DNA of 64,000 nucleotides, from positions 25,497,278-25,561,277 of the forward strand of contig CM077824.1 in the NCBI GenBank assembly GCA_039720395.1, written 5' to 3'. Below the pieces are notes generated by a model. It did no database searches, had not been told where the DNA came from, and saw only the letters and a program-made list of their open reading frames with translations. The stretch comes from Liquidambar formosana (lineage: Eukaryota; Streptophyta; Magnoliopsida; Saxifragales; Altingiaceae). Made by a program: the position numbers and the translations under genes. Positions 1 through 10,957 of this stretch are shown here, one piece after another; the first letter of the stretch is position 1, and the number at the start of each line of letters is the position of its first letter.

Positions 1-2
1 CC

Positions 3-314
3 ACAATGGTTAAGTGGGCCAAGACTAGATGGACTGACCAACTGAAACTGACTCGGGTTGAGAACACTGATGGGCCTTATGTCATGAGCCCTAAATACAA
101 GACATGGTTGAAGACTAGCTTGGGTGAAAGAGAAACCATACGCAGGGAAAGGATTTATGACCTCATCAAGGACACAAGACTTGGATTTTGCAGGGAAGAT
201 ATTCTGGAAGCAGTGGAAGCAGCACATGCCCATGACTTGCGAAAGAAGCGAAGACTTAAAAGAAAGGAGCAGAAAGCCAACCAAGAGTCTCTGAAGAAAA
301 TCAAAAGGACTTGA
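3..314 (+). CDS. Antisense ORF downstream of integrase (aORF-like), C-terminal part
   Basis: An open frame runs into the window from the left edge and ends with TGA at 312-314. It is on the strand opposite to the host pol. The first visible ATG is at base 6, but the frame is open before it, so the true start is probably outside. The product is basic, with a Trp-rich start (VKWAKTRW), a YxxW motif, and a Lys/Arg/Glu-rich tail near residues 75-100 that may form a coiled coil. Plant Tat elements are known to carry extra ORFs in antisense between pol and the 3' LTR, some related to the plant mobile domain. Position and orientation fit that. I do not recognise the domain itself, so the assignment is inference. 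It could also be chance coding in a decayed element. Confidence 0.45.
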   Translation, partial: TMVKWAKTRWTDQLKLTRVENTDGPYVMSPKYKTWLKTSLGERETIRRERIYDLIKDTRLGFCREDILEAVEAAHAHDLRKKRRLKRKEQKANQESLKKIKRT

Positions 315-652
315 AGACTTTAGAAATAGGATATCTATGGCATGTCAATAGTTCTTTATCTAACACCAATAAATTGCTTTGTCAATCAATTAGTTTTAAA
401 TGAATTGCCAATAATAATTTAATTTTGAGATTTGTTGTTGTGGTGTTGTTTGGACCGCACCCAAGGTAACTTTATAGGTTGCCTACGTATCCCCATCCTT
501 TTTTCATTTTTTCATTTTTTTATTCTTTTTCATTTTTATTCTTTTTTTATTCTTTTCTTTTCTTTTTTTAGGAATGGGGAATCAGGCCCTCGTAGTTCAA
601 ATGCCTTAACTTTTGCTTAGGCCGCCTTTATGGGTTTTCAACCTAGCAGGCC
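315..652 (-). other. Non-coding 3' region of host Tat element
   Basis: No convincing coding frame. It lies between the integrase stop (653) and the antisense ORF. A T-rich stretch (about 497-570) separates two halves of a motif that also occurs in the Tat LTRs (see 477-599). Confidence 0.5.
477..599 (-). promoter_or_regulatory. Split CTACG/CGTAG motif shared with Tat LTRs
   Basis: On the minus strand GAACTACGAGGGCCTGATTC (599-580) is followed, after a purine-rich gap, by GGATACGTAGGCAACC (492-477). The same paired motif is close-spaced in LTR F (34371-34419, plus) and in the host LTR (36777-36729, minus), where CTACGT and ACGTAG can pair around a smaller stem. A structural or processing role is inference only. 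Confidence 0.45.
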
Positions 653-1238
653 TTACACATAATACTTCTTTAATTGATCCAAATTGGTAGGACGAGCGAA
701 CTCAATTCCATCTAAATCCATGAGGCCAACAGCCCCTGCTGGCAATATCTCTTTAATGACATACGGGCCACCCCAACTTGGCTTGAACTTCCCTCGTGGA
801 TCAAAAATTGGAGCTCTGATTTCTTTCAACACCAAATCCCCTGTCTTCAACCCTCGGTCTTTGACATGCTTGTTGAATACTCTCGCAACCCTTCGCTGAT
901 ATCCCTGCACATGATACAAGGCCCTCAATCGCCTTTCATCGAGCAATGCTAGCTCATTATAACGGTTCTTAACCCAATCTGCTTCTGCTATCTGACTTTC
1001 CATGGCAACCCGTAATGACGGTACTTCCAACTCAATAGGCAAAACAGCCTCCATCCCATACACCAAAGAATAGGGTGTAGCCCCTGTTGACGATCTTACG
1101 GATGTTCTATAGCCCCACAAGGCTAAAGGTAACTTCTCATGCCAATCAATATAGGTGTCAGCTGTTTTCTGTAATATCTTCTTAACATTCTTGTTGGCGG
1201 CCTCAACTGCTCCATTAGTCTGCGGGCGATAAGGGGAG
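653..1238 (-). pseudogene. Integrase, C-terminal half (host Tat element)
   Basis: Reading from 1238 down to the stop at 653 gives the last part of the catalytic core with the glutamate of the DDE triad in QTNGAVEAAN, then the GYRTSxRSSTGATP motif and the C-terminal GPF/Y-like region (PSWGGPYVIKEILP). The frame is open over this whole segment. It joins the integrase piece at 10963-11362 across copia A, which has the same gatag target copy on both sides. The segment looks intact, but other parts of the same polyprotein carry stops, so the gene is not functional. Confidence 0.85.
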
Positions 1239-1243
1239 GATAG
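1239..1243. repeat. 5-bp target site duplication of copia A (left copy; right copy 10958-10962)
   Basis: gatag occurs directly before TGTTAGG at 1244 and directly after CCCAACA at 10957. It proves the two LTRs belong to one insertion and gives the original host sequence. Confidence 0.95.
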
Positions 1244-2902
1244 TGTTAGGATTATGCCCTAGAGCCAATCATAGAGATGATTGTTTAGGGATTAGGAACA
1301 ATCATTTGATTTCATTTATGTATGTCACATTTATTATTGATTTAATAAAAGGGCTTATTCTATTATGTTTATATGCATCATTTATATTTACATAATATGT
1401 CCATGGAGTTAGAGTTGAGAATATGGAATTACAAAGAGTTGTAATTTTGAGACTATAGATATATCTCTGTACTAAACTCCTAAAGTATTCCTAGTTGAAG
1501 GTTCACTATAATGGACAGTAATGAACCATAGGACTAGCACTTGTTAGGCTGACTCTATAGGAGGATAGCTAGTCTCAAGCTATTTGTGTGGAGACACTAC
1601 AACCAACAAGTGGGTGCCTATTGCGAGAATAGGTACACTGAATGTGACCAAAGATATGAGATAAACTGAATGGAGTTTTATCCTGCCTGTCAATCAGTTT
1701 CTCATTGTTATAGTGGTACAAGTAATCCTTAGACCTGAGACACTATAGTTGCCTTATACATGTAGCTTTAGAAGTTTGATAACACTAAGTGCAGATCCTA
1801 TTCAGGGGTCTGCAAAGGTGTTCATTGGCCCTACTGCTATGTGTATGAAGGCATGTGAGTGATCAACAAGGGATCCATCACTCTTAGGAAAAAGAGAGAG
1901 AATGTCTCATATAGCATTCATAATATAACTCATTAAATCCATGGCCATGGTAGGATGAATATGAAAAGAGTTTCATGAGTTCATCAATGAGTTGATATCT
2001 ATGAATGAGTATAAAGTAATTGAACTAGGGACTTGACAGACTTCCATGTCCTATTAGTTCAATTGGAGACATTGTGTTGAAGGAAGGATGCAATTGTAAC
2101 ATATAAACTATAACAGAAGGGTTCTTTGTAAATGACTATTCACCTCATTAAGGACCACACCATGAGCCATATGCTAGGTGTTACTCATGGTTAGTAGAAG
2201 CCCTAATTGATATAAGTGAGTTATAATCAATTAGGGAATTGGAAGGAGTTCCAATTAGACCCTAAATGGAAAGAGTTCCATTGTGCACACCTCGTGCTAT
2301 TCCTACTACTTAATGATGTGAACCCAATGGGTCACACACTGATCATGCAAGAAGGGCTTTAAAGTCTATGAGAGAAAGGGTTTTAGTGAATAAAGAATAG
2401 TTCTTTATAGGCCTATTTGTATTTGATACAAATAATAGGGGTTAATGTGCAATTAAGTGTAATTACACATAACCCTATTAGGGTTTCTTCCCCATGGCCA
2501 GCCCCCTTTAGTGGGCTGCCTATATAAGTCACACTTATGTGTGACATGGCATAATAGGCTTGCACAATAAACCCTAGCCGTCCAGGCCCTTGGAGGCTCT
2601 CTTCTCTCTCTCTCTCTTCTCCACCTCTAGCAACAACAAGGAAGAAGAAAGAAAGGACTTGAAGCTCTAGCTAGGTGTGGATACCATTGGAGGCAGCACA
2701 CTTGGGCTGCTCATTTCACCGCTGTCCGAAGTCGAAGCTTGGAGCAAAACGGAGAAGACAAAAATTCTGTAAGTGTTCTAACCCTCTTCGTAGTTAGGGT
2801 TTGATTTTGTGTTATGCATAGTTAGATTCATGGGATTGGGAATCGTAGGAAAAATTTTTATATTCCGCCTTTGTATTTTTCCCTCTTGTTCGATTCCCAA
2901 CA
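1244..2902 (+). repeat. 5' LTR of copia A
   Basis: Begins TGTTAGGATTATGCCC and ends GATTCCCAACA. It has a TATA box (TATATAAG) at 2521-2528, so U3 fills about the first three quarters. A CT-rich tract at 2600-2622 follows the likely start of transcription. The same LTR type is found in C, E and G. Confidence 0.92.
2521..2528 (+). promoter_or_regulatory. TATA box in copia A 5' LTR
   Basis: TATATAAG lies after a GC-richer stretch and is followed by a short inverted repeat (cacacttatgtgtg). The same box is at 10574-10581 in the 3' LTR, and its counterpart in copia D is TATATAAG at 18849-18856. Confidence 0.6.
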
Positions 2903-2903
2903 G

Positions 2904-2919
2904 TGGTATCAGAGCCATG
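2904..2919 (+). other. Primer binding site, initiator tRNA-Met type
   Basis: TGGTATCAGAGCCATG begins one base after the LTR. This is the standard plant copia primer site complementary to the 3' end of initiator tRNA-Met. Identical sites are at 19242 (D) and 45631-45616 (G, minus). Confidence 0.92.
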
Positions 2920-4407
2920 ATTATGCATAATACAAAATACATATGGGCTGGTAATTATGGTGTAGTTGAATGATTCAAAAATCTGGAAAATTTTTCTGCA
3001 TAATTGGTTTTCCTCCATGGCTGAACTTAGGGTTTGGAACCCTAGGTCAATTCTCTTCTACTCCTCTTCTAATTGATGGTTAAGTGTATCCATGGATGCA
3101 ATAGGTTGCATAGGGTTTGAGTTTGGAGAAGAAGAATAAGAAAACTAGGGTTTTATAAAACTGTTATGAACAGTTTTCATGGTTGCCATGAAAAACCGTC
3201 ATCTTGTTTTGCATGCCGAATTCAGAGTTCTTCTCCAAAATTTTCGAGCCATATATGGTTAGAAAGGTCTTCGAATAAGCTTTCCAACCCAACAAACGGT
3301 GCGTCAATCCGAGTTCTGTAGTGAAAGTTATGAATTTTTTACTACAGGCTGTCTGGAAAGACAGTTTTGCTCGGGAATGATGCAATAGCCACAACTTTGA
3401 GTTATTGATGGAGATCAAAGGCATGGCAATGGTTGCCACCATTTGGGTTATGTTCTAGACATGGTAGGGAAAGGTTCCCAAGCATTTAGATGCATCATAA
3501 TTGGATTAAGATGCTAGAACAGAAGGAAGAAGGAGAAGAACACCATGGAGGCTGAATCTGGGTTTTAGAACCCTAAGGTTCTTGCAATTAATTCTAATTA
3601 AAGCTGCTGTATTTATGATGGAAGATCATTGTAGGATCATTATATATCATGTGTATATGATTTTCTTTAAGTTTCAAAAAGGTTTTGATGGAAAAAGATT
3701 CAAAAAGTTTGAAAATTTTTCATGAACAGCATAGCAGATTTTTTCTGCAGAAAAGTCATCAATGGAGTTTTGATTAGAACTTGAGTTAGGGAACTCCAAA
3801 TTGCATGAAACCAATTGCATTAGTTTCCTAAGACATGTAGGATACTGGGAAAATTCGTTTGGTAGCCTAATTCATTCATCTTGCTGGGTTTTAAATCAAT
3901 TTCTGACAATGGACAGTATGCTGTAAATTTCTGGGCAGCCTACTGTTGTTTTAATTGTTTAGAACAATTGATGATGATTTGATCATCCAAACCTCTTCTA
4001 TTAGCTTAGTATTTCATGTAGGGACATGATACAAAAGCTGGTTTCAATGGAGGAGTCGAATTGATAAGGTTTTAGAAGCTATTGTGACCTTCAAGGTCTG
4101 CAACAATGGCTCCAGCAATGGGTTTTGGAAACCCTGATTGTTCTTGATGATGGCAGCCACTTCCACCACTTCTCACGTGTCCAGAGGCTTGTCCCACACC
4201 CTTAGGATGTTCTCCCATGACTGGCCATGGCCTCCCACAGTCGTTGGTGGCCATGGCAGCCTAACCAAGCTCAGGCAGCCCCCTGATAGTGACGGCTGCA
4301 TAGAGTTAAGGATGAAACCCTAATTTTGAGTTAATGATGAAACCCTAATTTCATTATGGCATTAATTAAACCCTAATTGGAATATTAATTACCTTAATTA
4401 AGAGTTA

Positions 4408-4434
4408 ATGATTGGTCATTAAATGACCAATCAT
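4408..4434. repeat. Leader palindrome 1 (copia A); second at 4597-4623
   Basis: Perfect inverted repeat ATGATTGGTCATT/AAATGACCAATCAT containing ATTGG and CCAAT boxes. A near copy (one change, ATTGGACATT) is at 4597-4623. Equivalent pairs are in D (20361-20387, 20551-20577) and G (43910-43936, 44098-44124). H has at least three related palindromes between 63209 and 63607. Confidence 0.8.
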
Positions 4435-4644
4435 GGTTATTAATTGTTAGGGCATAATTAATACCATTAATGATGTCTAGGGTTAGGGTTTTGATAACCC
4501 TAATTAGTGTAATTAATTAAGGGTAATAAATACCCTATTTGGCATTAATTAAACCCTAATCCCTTTTATTAAATACCGTATGAACCTAGGGTTTTAATGA
4601 TTGGACATTAAATGACCAATCATAAGGCATTTAATGATTAGGGC

Positions 4645-4695
4645 TTGCATTTAGGGTTTAGGGTTATGCATTTAGGGTTTAGGGTTTTAGGAAAC
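4645..4695 (+). repeat. Telomere-like TTTAGGG motif cluster in leader
   Basis: Several TTTAGGG / AAACCCTAA words in about 50 bp, within a 400-bp tract rich in the telo-box AAACCCTAA. The counterparts are 20605-20645 (D), 43840-43900 (G) and 63095-63190 (H, expanded). It is interstitial, not a chromosome end. Confidence 0.75.
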
Positions 4696-6023
4696 CCTAA
4701 TACACTAATTCATCATTTAATTGATTTTATTTAATTCCCATGTTAATTATTTAATTAATATTGATTAATTTTATAATGTTTTAAATGGTTTAAAATACAA
4801 TTGGGGATTAAATTAAAATCTGGAAATTCTTAATTAAATGAAATTGTTTTATTTAAATAAGGAAACCCTAATATTGGATATTAGAGTTATTTTAGGAAAC
4901 TTTATATGTTTCTATTAATTTGATTAATTGAAACTAAATGTCTTAAATGTTAAGACTTTATTTAATTCTGGATATTTTTGTTTAAACCTAATAAGATTAG
5001 GATGCATTAATGAGATTAATGTAAATCATTCAAGAGAATTACCATAATGCCCATATGTTTTAATGCTTATAGTTTTTCTTTACATTATGCAATGAGATTG
5101 TATGTATGTGTTTGGATGATGATTATGGACTATACCCTTTAAACCAATTGTGATTGGCCGTCTTATGAATGGGTTGTAATAATTTTTCAAGAGTTGTAAT
5201 TTTATTAAGGTGATGTAATTTATTTGGGGCTTGCATGCCACCTTCCCTCTCCCTCTCTCTCTATCATTCTCTTATGTACCCCACATTCCCCTTATGTATC
5301 CCTTTCTATATATTATGTAAATGTTATGTAATCGAGAGCGCACTAAGGAGCATGGTGGACCCAAAGGAGTATGATGGAGCCCAACAAGCCAATGGTGGAG
5401 ACCAACAAGCCAATGGTGGAGACCATCAAGCCAAGGGAGCAGATTGAAGGACTTGAAAGCTTAGAGAAGTTTTTCAAGAAGGCATGCATGTTACGAATGG
5501 TTTATTTTACGATCACCTACACCCACCTTAGACCTTGGATTCAATCTATTGGCTTGGATTGAATCCTCTCAAAGTCCATAATCATCATAGTGGGAGCTTT
5601 AATTTATGAGATAATTGTATTAGCTCCAATACCATAGTTTGGTATATGTTACCTATTCACTTAGGGACTAATATCAAAATATGGTACTTTATATATGTTG
5701 ATATATAATAGCATGCGATGTATGATTTATAATAGCATGAGATGTATGATTATAAATAGCATAATTTATATGTTTAAATTTTGATACATAGGATGCATGT
5801 TAATTTGATGAGACCCTTTAAAACCCCTCTTATTTAATATTAAGTTGAAAATGGAGAAGTCATTGGGGAATGAATTCTTCATTGCCTTCCATCATTATAG
5901 GATCATCTAACGTCCCTTAATGTGGGTACCTGGCTGCAGACATGTAGGAGCTACCCATATTAAAGACATTACTTGAAACTATCACATATGAGATATCATG
6001 GGGTGCCTAAACTGGTATATACC

Positions 6024-6227
6024 AAGAAACTAACATGTGAGGTATATATTTGGCGAAACATACCTGTGTGAATGATGGGTTTAACTTAACTAGGGAAGTA
6101 TTCCAAGAAACTAACATGTGAGGTGTATGTTCCCTAGAGGCAAAACGATTGGAACTTGCTTATGAAGCAATAGACAAAGAGTTGTCTTCTTATTGTGGGT
6201 TAGAAGCCAAGAAACTAACATGTGAGG
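6024..6227 (+). repeat. Three copies of a 19-nt motif before the gag remnant (copia A)
   Basis: AAGAAACTAACATGTGAGG occurs at 6024-6042, 6105-6123 and 6209-6227, about 180-380 nt before the gag position. The same triplet precedes gag in D (21888, 21969, 22073) and, on the minus strand, in G and H. Its function is unknown. The position fits an RNA packaging or dimerisation signal. Confidence 0.85.
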
Positions 6228-6405
6228 CTTCTAGGTCACAGTGGGACCCCAATCCCCATTAGGAATGAGATTCCCGAATTCCATTAGAGGGTGTATGGAA
6301 TTTGATAAAATAGTGGGAGGTACCACATGATTAAAGACCCAATCATTATGGATAAAAATGAAATCTAATTCTTTGTTTATGTAGATTACCTAATTACTCA
6401 CCTCA

Positions 6406-9286
6406 AAACCCCTATTTCCTAATATATAGGATATTGATAGTTTGACTAAACCCGATTTCTTTGATTGACTTAGGAAATTGAGAATTGTTCTTAATTTCAA
6501 AAGATTGTTTATATGCTATTAGGCCTTTTATTAAAGGCCCTCCATAAAACATCCTAAGAAGAAAAAGACACTATGCGCAATTGGCATCTTGTTGCCATGC
6601 TATATGATAGTATTGATGACTAATGAGCTTCAGAAGCAAAATTAGTCAATGCAAGTGCCTTTGATGTCCTACATCACATACAAAGGTTGTATTGTGAGTA
6701 AAATAATACTATAAAGTATAGTACTTGTAAAGGACTTCTTCTGGACTCGGATGTAATAAAAGTTGTTTATTAATAATCATTCTTTTGAAAAATGATTAAT
6801 CACATAGAATAGCTTGAGAAGCTAGATGTGATTTAAAATGGAAGCATAGAGGAAAGCAAGTCTTGAAAAGTCAAAGACAAAGAAATATAATTATTTTGTA
6901 GTAAACATAAGGTATCGTAAAGGGAAATTGATAAAGTATCAGTCTTCCTAGAAGAACCAAACTTTTGAAGTTTTGGTTCATGCTCTAAACTAAATTGTTG
7001 GTTAGTTCTGCTTCTTGGTTTTTGGATTCTAGTGTAATCTAAATCGAAGCAGAAAGTTAAGTAGATAATAAGTTACCTTTAAAAATTTTAATAGAGCAAG
7101 AGTTGCTAGATTAATTTTGGGAACTTATTTCTTAACTAGGCCATTTAAGACATTCTAGAAATTTGATTTCTGAATTTAAATGACTAATTAGAGCGAATGC
7201 AACGTATTCCGAGAATACAAGAGATGTAGAGACTCTCATTTAAATGTAACGATTATGACTTGGTTATGAGATGACCAAACCTATCTTTTACTTGGTGAAG
7301 TGAAAGAGTTACATTTATAATTTGACTAATACATTGTGATGTATATAGTCATGTAGAGCATGCATTCAATTACAGTAGACTCATCTTAGAATACCATAGC
7401 TCAATGGTGAATCTAAGAGAACGAATTGAACCCTATTAAGATATGGTTTGATCCATAATGAGTTTTACTAATGTATCCATCTAGGATATACCTTAAAATT
7501 GCTACATATTGATAATTTAGGGTTCACTCCAGTTTTGTCCCAATTATATCAGATATGATATGGGAAGAAACCCAAGTTAAAGAAGTTAAGGCTTGGGCTT
7601 GTGCTACGTATGTCTGGAAACATAATGTAGACAATTTGGAAATACGGTCAAGTAAGTGTTGAATTGTGGTATATCCCAAAAGTGGTTGGGATAGTATTTC
7701 TATTACCCTAATGAACAAAAGTTGTCCATTAGGATGTTTGCTGGATTTTCTTGAGAAAGAGTTCATTCAAGAAAGATGCAAAAGTAGATAGAATTTATAG
7801 AATTGTCTGTAAAGCCACAAACGAACAAAGATCCAACCCTTGTCTCTGTTGAGACAAAACCCTTAACTACACTACAATCTTTTCATAGATCAAATTGGAT
7901 ATTTCTTTAACATAAGAGAGATATTGTATCTCTATTAGAATGTGAAAGAATTGTTCTTTAGTGATAAAGATCACCAAGATAATCCTATTGATTATGATTA
8001 GGCGATGTTTGACATCAACTTGAGAAATGACTAAGAGTCATTAAATCCAATATGGACAGGTAGAGACCTAAAAGGCTTGGCTATTTAAGAATGTTTTCAA
8101 CATAGGCAAAAGGTTGTCTATAAAGAAACTTGTTTGATAATAGTTATGCTGAAATCCATTTGGATCTTGCTATCTATAAACACACATTTTGAATATGAGA
8201 TATGTCAAAAAGGATATAAAGATGTTATATCAAATGGTGAAAAACCATAAAAGTGTGTAAGTTATAGAAGTCTATTAATAGACTACAAGGTTCTCATAAT
8301 TAGAACATCTATAAAGTTGAAGTAATCAAATTGTTTGATTTCTCTCATTGTATAGATGGACCATGAGTGTATAAAAGGTTAGTGGGAGTGCGATTGTTTT
8401 TCTTTATCCTATCAATAAGATGACATCCTAATCATTATGAATGATATATGAATGACATCCTAATCGTTTTGGTTTTCGGAGAAAAACTAATTCATGAAAG
8501 ATTTGGCAAAAGCATCCAATAAGATCTATAGAGATAGATCATATAGATTGCTAAGTATCTCCAAATCATCAAACATAGTTGAAATGTTGAAGGAGTTCAA
8601 CATGGAGAATTCTAAGGGAGGTCTGATTTACTTCAGATAAGAATTCATTATTCAAGAGCATGTGCCCTAGGATAACACAAGTAAGGTTCTTAAAGTGTTA
8701 AGAAGCCTTATTCTACACTATGTATTGAACCTGATATCTATTATGTTGTAATTGTTACAAATAGTTATCAATCAATTCAAATTTGGAATATTGGATTGTA
8801 TATGGAAATTGTAAACTCATAGTAGATGGGTATATGGATTTGGATATAATCCATATGGGGTATATTTTATATTCACTTTAGTTGGTGAAATATTTAATGG
8901 AAGAACTGTATGAAAGATACAGTGGATTCCATTATTAAGGGTGAATTAATTGTCGCATTGTCTAGGAGACTGTTTGGATCTATAAGTTCATTTAGAACTT
9001 AGAGTTGTTCCTTCCATTGAGTTGCCCACACCTTGTTTTGTGACAACAATGGGTCTATAGCTCAAATATAGGAATCACGGTCTCATCAAAAGTCCAAACT
9101 CATAGAGTGACAATTCCAAGTGATTAGAGGAATCATTGGAAAAGGTAATAGATACATTACAGAAGATATTATCTACATAAGTTTTTGTAGACCTACTGAC
9201 TAAAGCTTTAAAACATAATTGGTTATGTCTAAGACCAACATCTTGAGAAGATAGGTATGCGATACATGGTCGATTGGCTTTAGTGC
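6406..9286 (+). pseudogene. Decayed copia gag-pol (copia A)
   Basis: Similarity to copia D can be followed by eye. The gag start is at about 6406, where the ATG is lost, integrase-like sequence is at 7370-7500, the RT region at about 8100-8560, and the RNase H end with the strongly kept stretch near 9040-9120 (cggtctcatcaaaagtccaa). The end just before the polypurine tract matches D as well. Stops and indels break every frame, and no catalytic motif is translatable as a unit. Copia G has the same lesions, including the missing gag ATG, so the decay came before the spread of this family. Confidence 0.8.
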
Positions 9287-9297
9287 AAGTGGGAGAT
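9287..9297 (+). other. Polypurine tract of copia A
   Basis: AAGTGGGAGAT lies directly before the 3' LTR. The same tract is at 25902-25912 (D), and on the minus strand at 39250-39240 (G) and 58872-58862 (H). It is kept unchanged in the non-coding members. Confidence 0.85.
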
Positions 9298-10957
9298 TGT
9301 TAGGATTATGCCCTAGAGCCAATCATAGAGATGATTGTTTAGGGATTAGGAACAATCATTTGATTTCATTTATGTATGTCACATTTATTATTGATTTAAT
9401 AAAAGGGCTTATTCTATTATGTTTATATGCATCATTTATATTTACATAATATGTCCATGGAGTTAGAGTTGAGAATATGGAATTACAAAGAGTTGTAATT
9501 TTGAGACTATAGATATATCTCTGTACTAAACTCCTAAAGTATTCCTAGTTGAAGGTTCACTATGATGGACAGTAATGAACCATAGGACTAGCACTTGTTA
9601 GGCTGACTCTATAGGAGGATAGCTAGTCTCAAGCTATTTGTGTGGAGACACTACAACCGACAAGTGGGTGCCTATTGCGAGAATAGGTACACTGAATGTG
9701 ACCAAAGATATGAGATAAACTGAATGGAGTTTTATCCTGCCTGTCAATCAGTTTCTCATTGTTATAGTGGTACAAGTAATCCTTAGACCTGAGACACTAT
9801 AGTTGCCTTATACATGTAGCTTTAGAAGTTTGATAACACTAAGTGCAGATCCTATTCAGGGGTCTGCAAAGGTGTTCATTGGCCCTACTACTATGTGTAT
9901 GAAGGCATGTGAGTGATCAACAAGGGATCCATCACTCTTAGGAAAAAGAGAGAGAATGTCTCATATAGCATTCATAATATAACTCATTAAATCCATGGCC
10001 ATGGTAGGATGAATATGAAAAGAGTTTCATGAGTTCATCAATGAGTTGATATCTATGAATGAGTATAAAGTAATTGAACTAGGGACTTGACAGACTTCCA
10101 TGTCCTATTAGTTCAATTGGAGACATTGTGTTGAAGAAAGGATGCAATTGTAACCTATAAACTATAACAGAAGGGTTCTTTGTAAATGACTATTCACCTC
10201 ATTAAGGACCACACCATGAGCCATATGCTAGGTGTTACTCATGGTTAGTAGAAGCCCTAATTGATATAAGTGAGTTATAATCAATTAGGGAATTGGAAGG
10301 AGTTCCAATTAGACCCTAAATGGAAAGAGTTCCATTGTGCACACCTCGTGCTATTCCTACTACTTAATGATGTGAACCCAATGGGTCACACACTGATCAT
10401 GCAAGAAGGGCTTTAAAGTCTATGAGAGAAAGGGTTTTAGTGAATAAAGAATAGTTCTTTATAGGCCTATTTGTATTTGATACAAATAATAGGGGTTAAT
10501 GTGCAATTAAGTGTAATTACACATAACCCTATTAGGGTTTCTTCCCCATGGCCAGCCCCCTTTAGTGGGCTGCCTATATAAGTCACACTTATGTGTGACA
10601 TGGCATAATAGGCTTGCACAATAAACCCTAGCCGTCCAGGCCCTTGGAGGCTCTCTTCTCTCTCTCTCTCTTCTCCACCTCTAGCAACAACAAGGAAGAA
10701 GAAAGAAAGGACTTGAAGCTCTAGCTAGGTGTGGATACCATTGGAGGCAGCACACTTGGGCTGCTCATTTCACCGCTGTCCGGAGTCGAAGCTTGGAGCA
10801 AAACGGAGAAGACAAAAAATTCTGTAAGTGTTCTAACCCTCTTCGTAGTTAGGGTTTGATTTTGTGTTATGCATAGTTAGATTCATGGGATTGGGAATCG
10901 TAGGAAAAATTTTTATATTCCGCTTTTGTATTTTTCCCTCTTGTTCGATTCCCAACA
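9298..10957 (+). repeat. 3' LTR of copia A
   Basis: Same ends as the 5' LTR. One extra A near 10817 and about seven substitutions are the only differences I found. It is followed by target copy gatag (10958-10962). Confidence 0.92.

Larger units (their letters stand above)
2920..6405 (+). other. Long 5' leader of copia A
   Basis: About 3.5 kb between primer site and the gag remnant with no credible gene. It holds two 27-nt palindromes (4408-4434, 4597-4623), TTTAGGG-type repeats (about 4650-4690), a CT-rich stretch with a short ORF (5235-5447) containing a 21-bp direct repeat (5380-5421), and three copies of a 19-nt motif (6024-6227). Copia D lacks about 400 bp corresponding to roughly 3160-3560 here. 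The leader is better conserved between A, D, G and H than the A/G coding region. Confidence 0.75.
1244..10957 (+). mobile_element. Copia A: non-autonomous Ty1/copia element with decayed gag-pol
   Basis: 9.7-kb element with 1659- and 1660-bp LTRs, TG...CA ends, a target duplication gatag, an initiator-Met-type primer site and a polypurine tract. I count about seven substitutions and one indel between the LTRs, so the insertion is young. The internal part (2903-9297) has no gag-pol frame longer than about 80 codons, yet it aligns by eye to the coding region of copia D from gag to RNase H. Copia G (37582-47290) has the same decayed interior. It was therefore probably copied as an already dead RNA by proteins of a related element. 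Confidence 0.9.

Noticed and set aside
432..620. Phe-rich 62-codon frame
   Set aside because: Translation of a T-rich tract in the 3' non-coding region.
4072..4254. 60-codon frame in the copia leader, repeated at 20023-20205 and 44280-44462
   Set aside because: It is repeated only because the leader is repeated. There is no start context, no known motif, the opposite strand is open as well, and H has it changed.
6024..6227. CRISPR-like spaced repeats
   Set aside because: Only three copies, spacing unequal (81 and 104 nt), present in the leaders of all copia elements; plant retroelement context.
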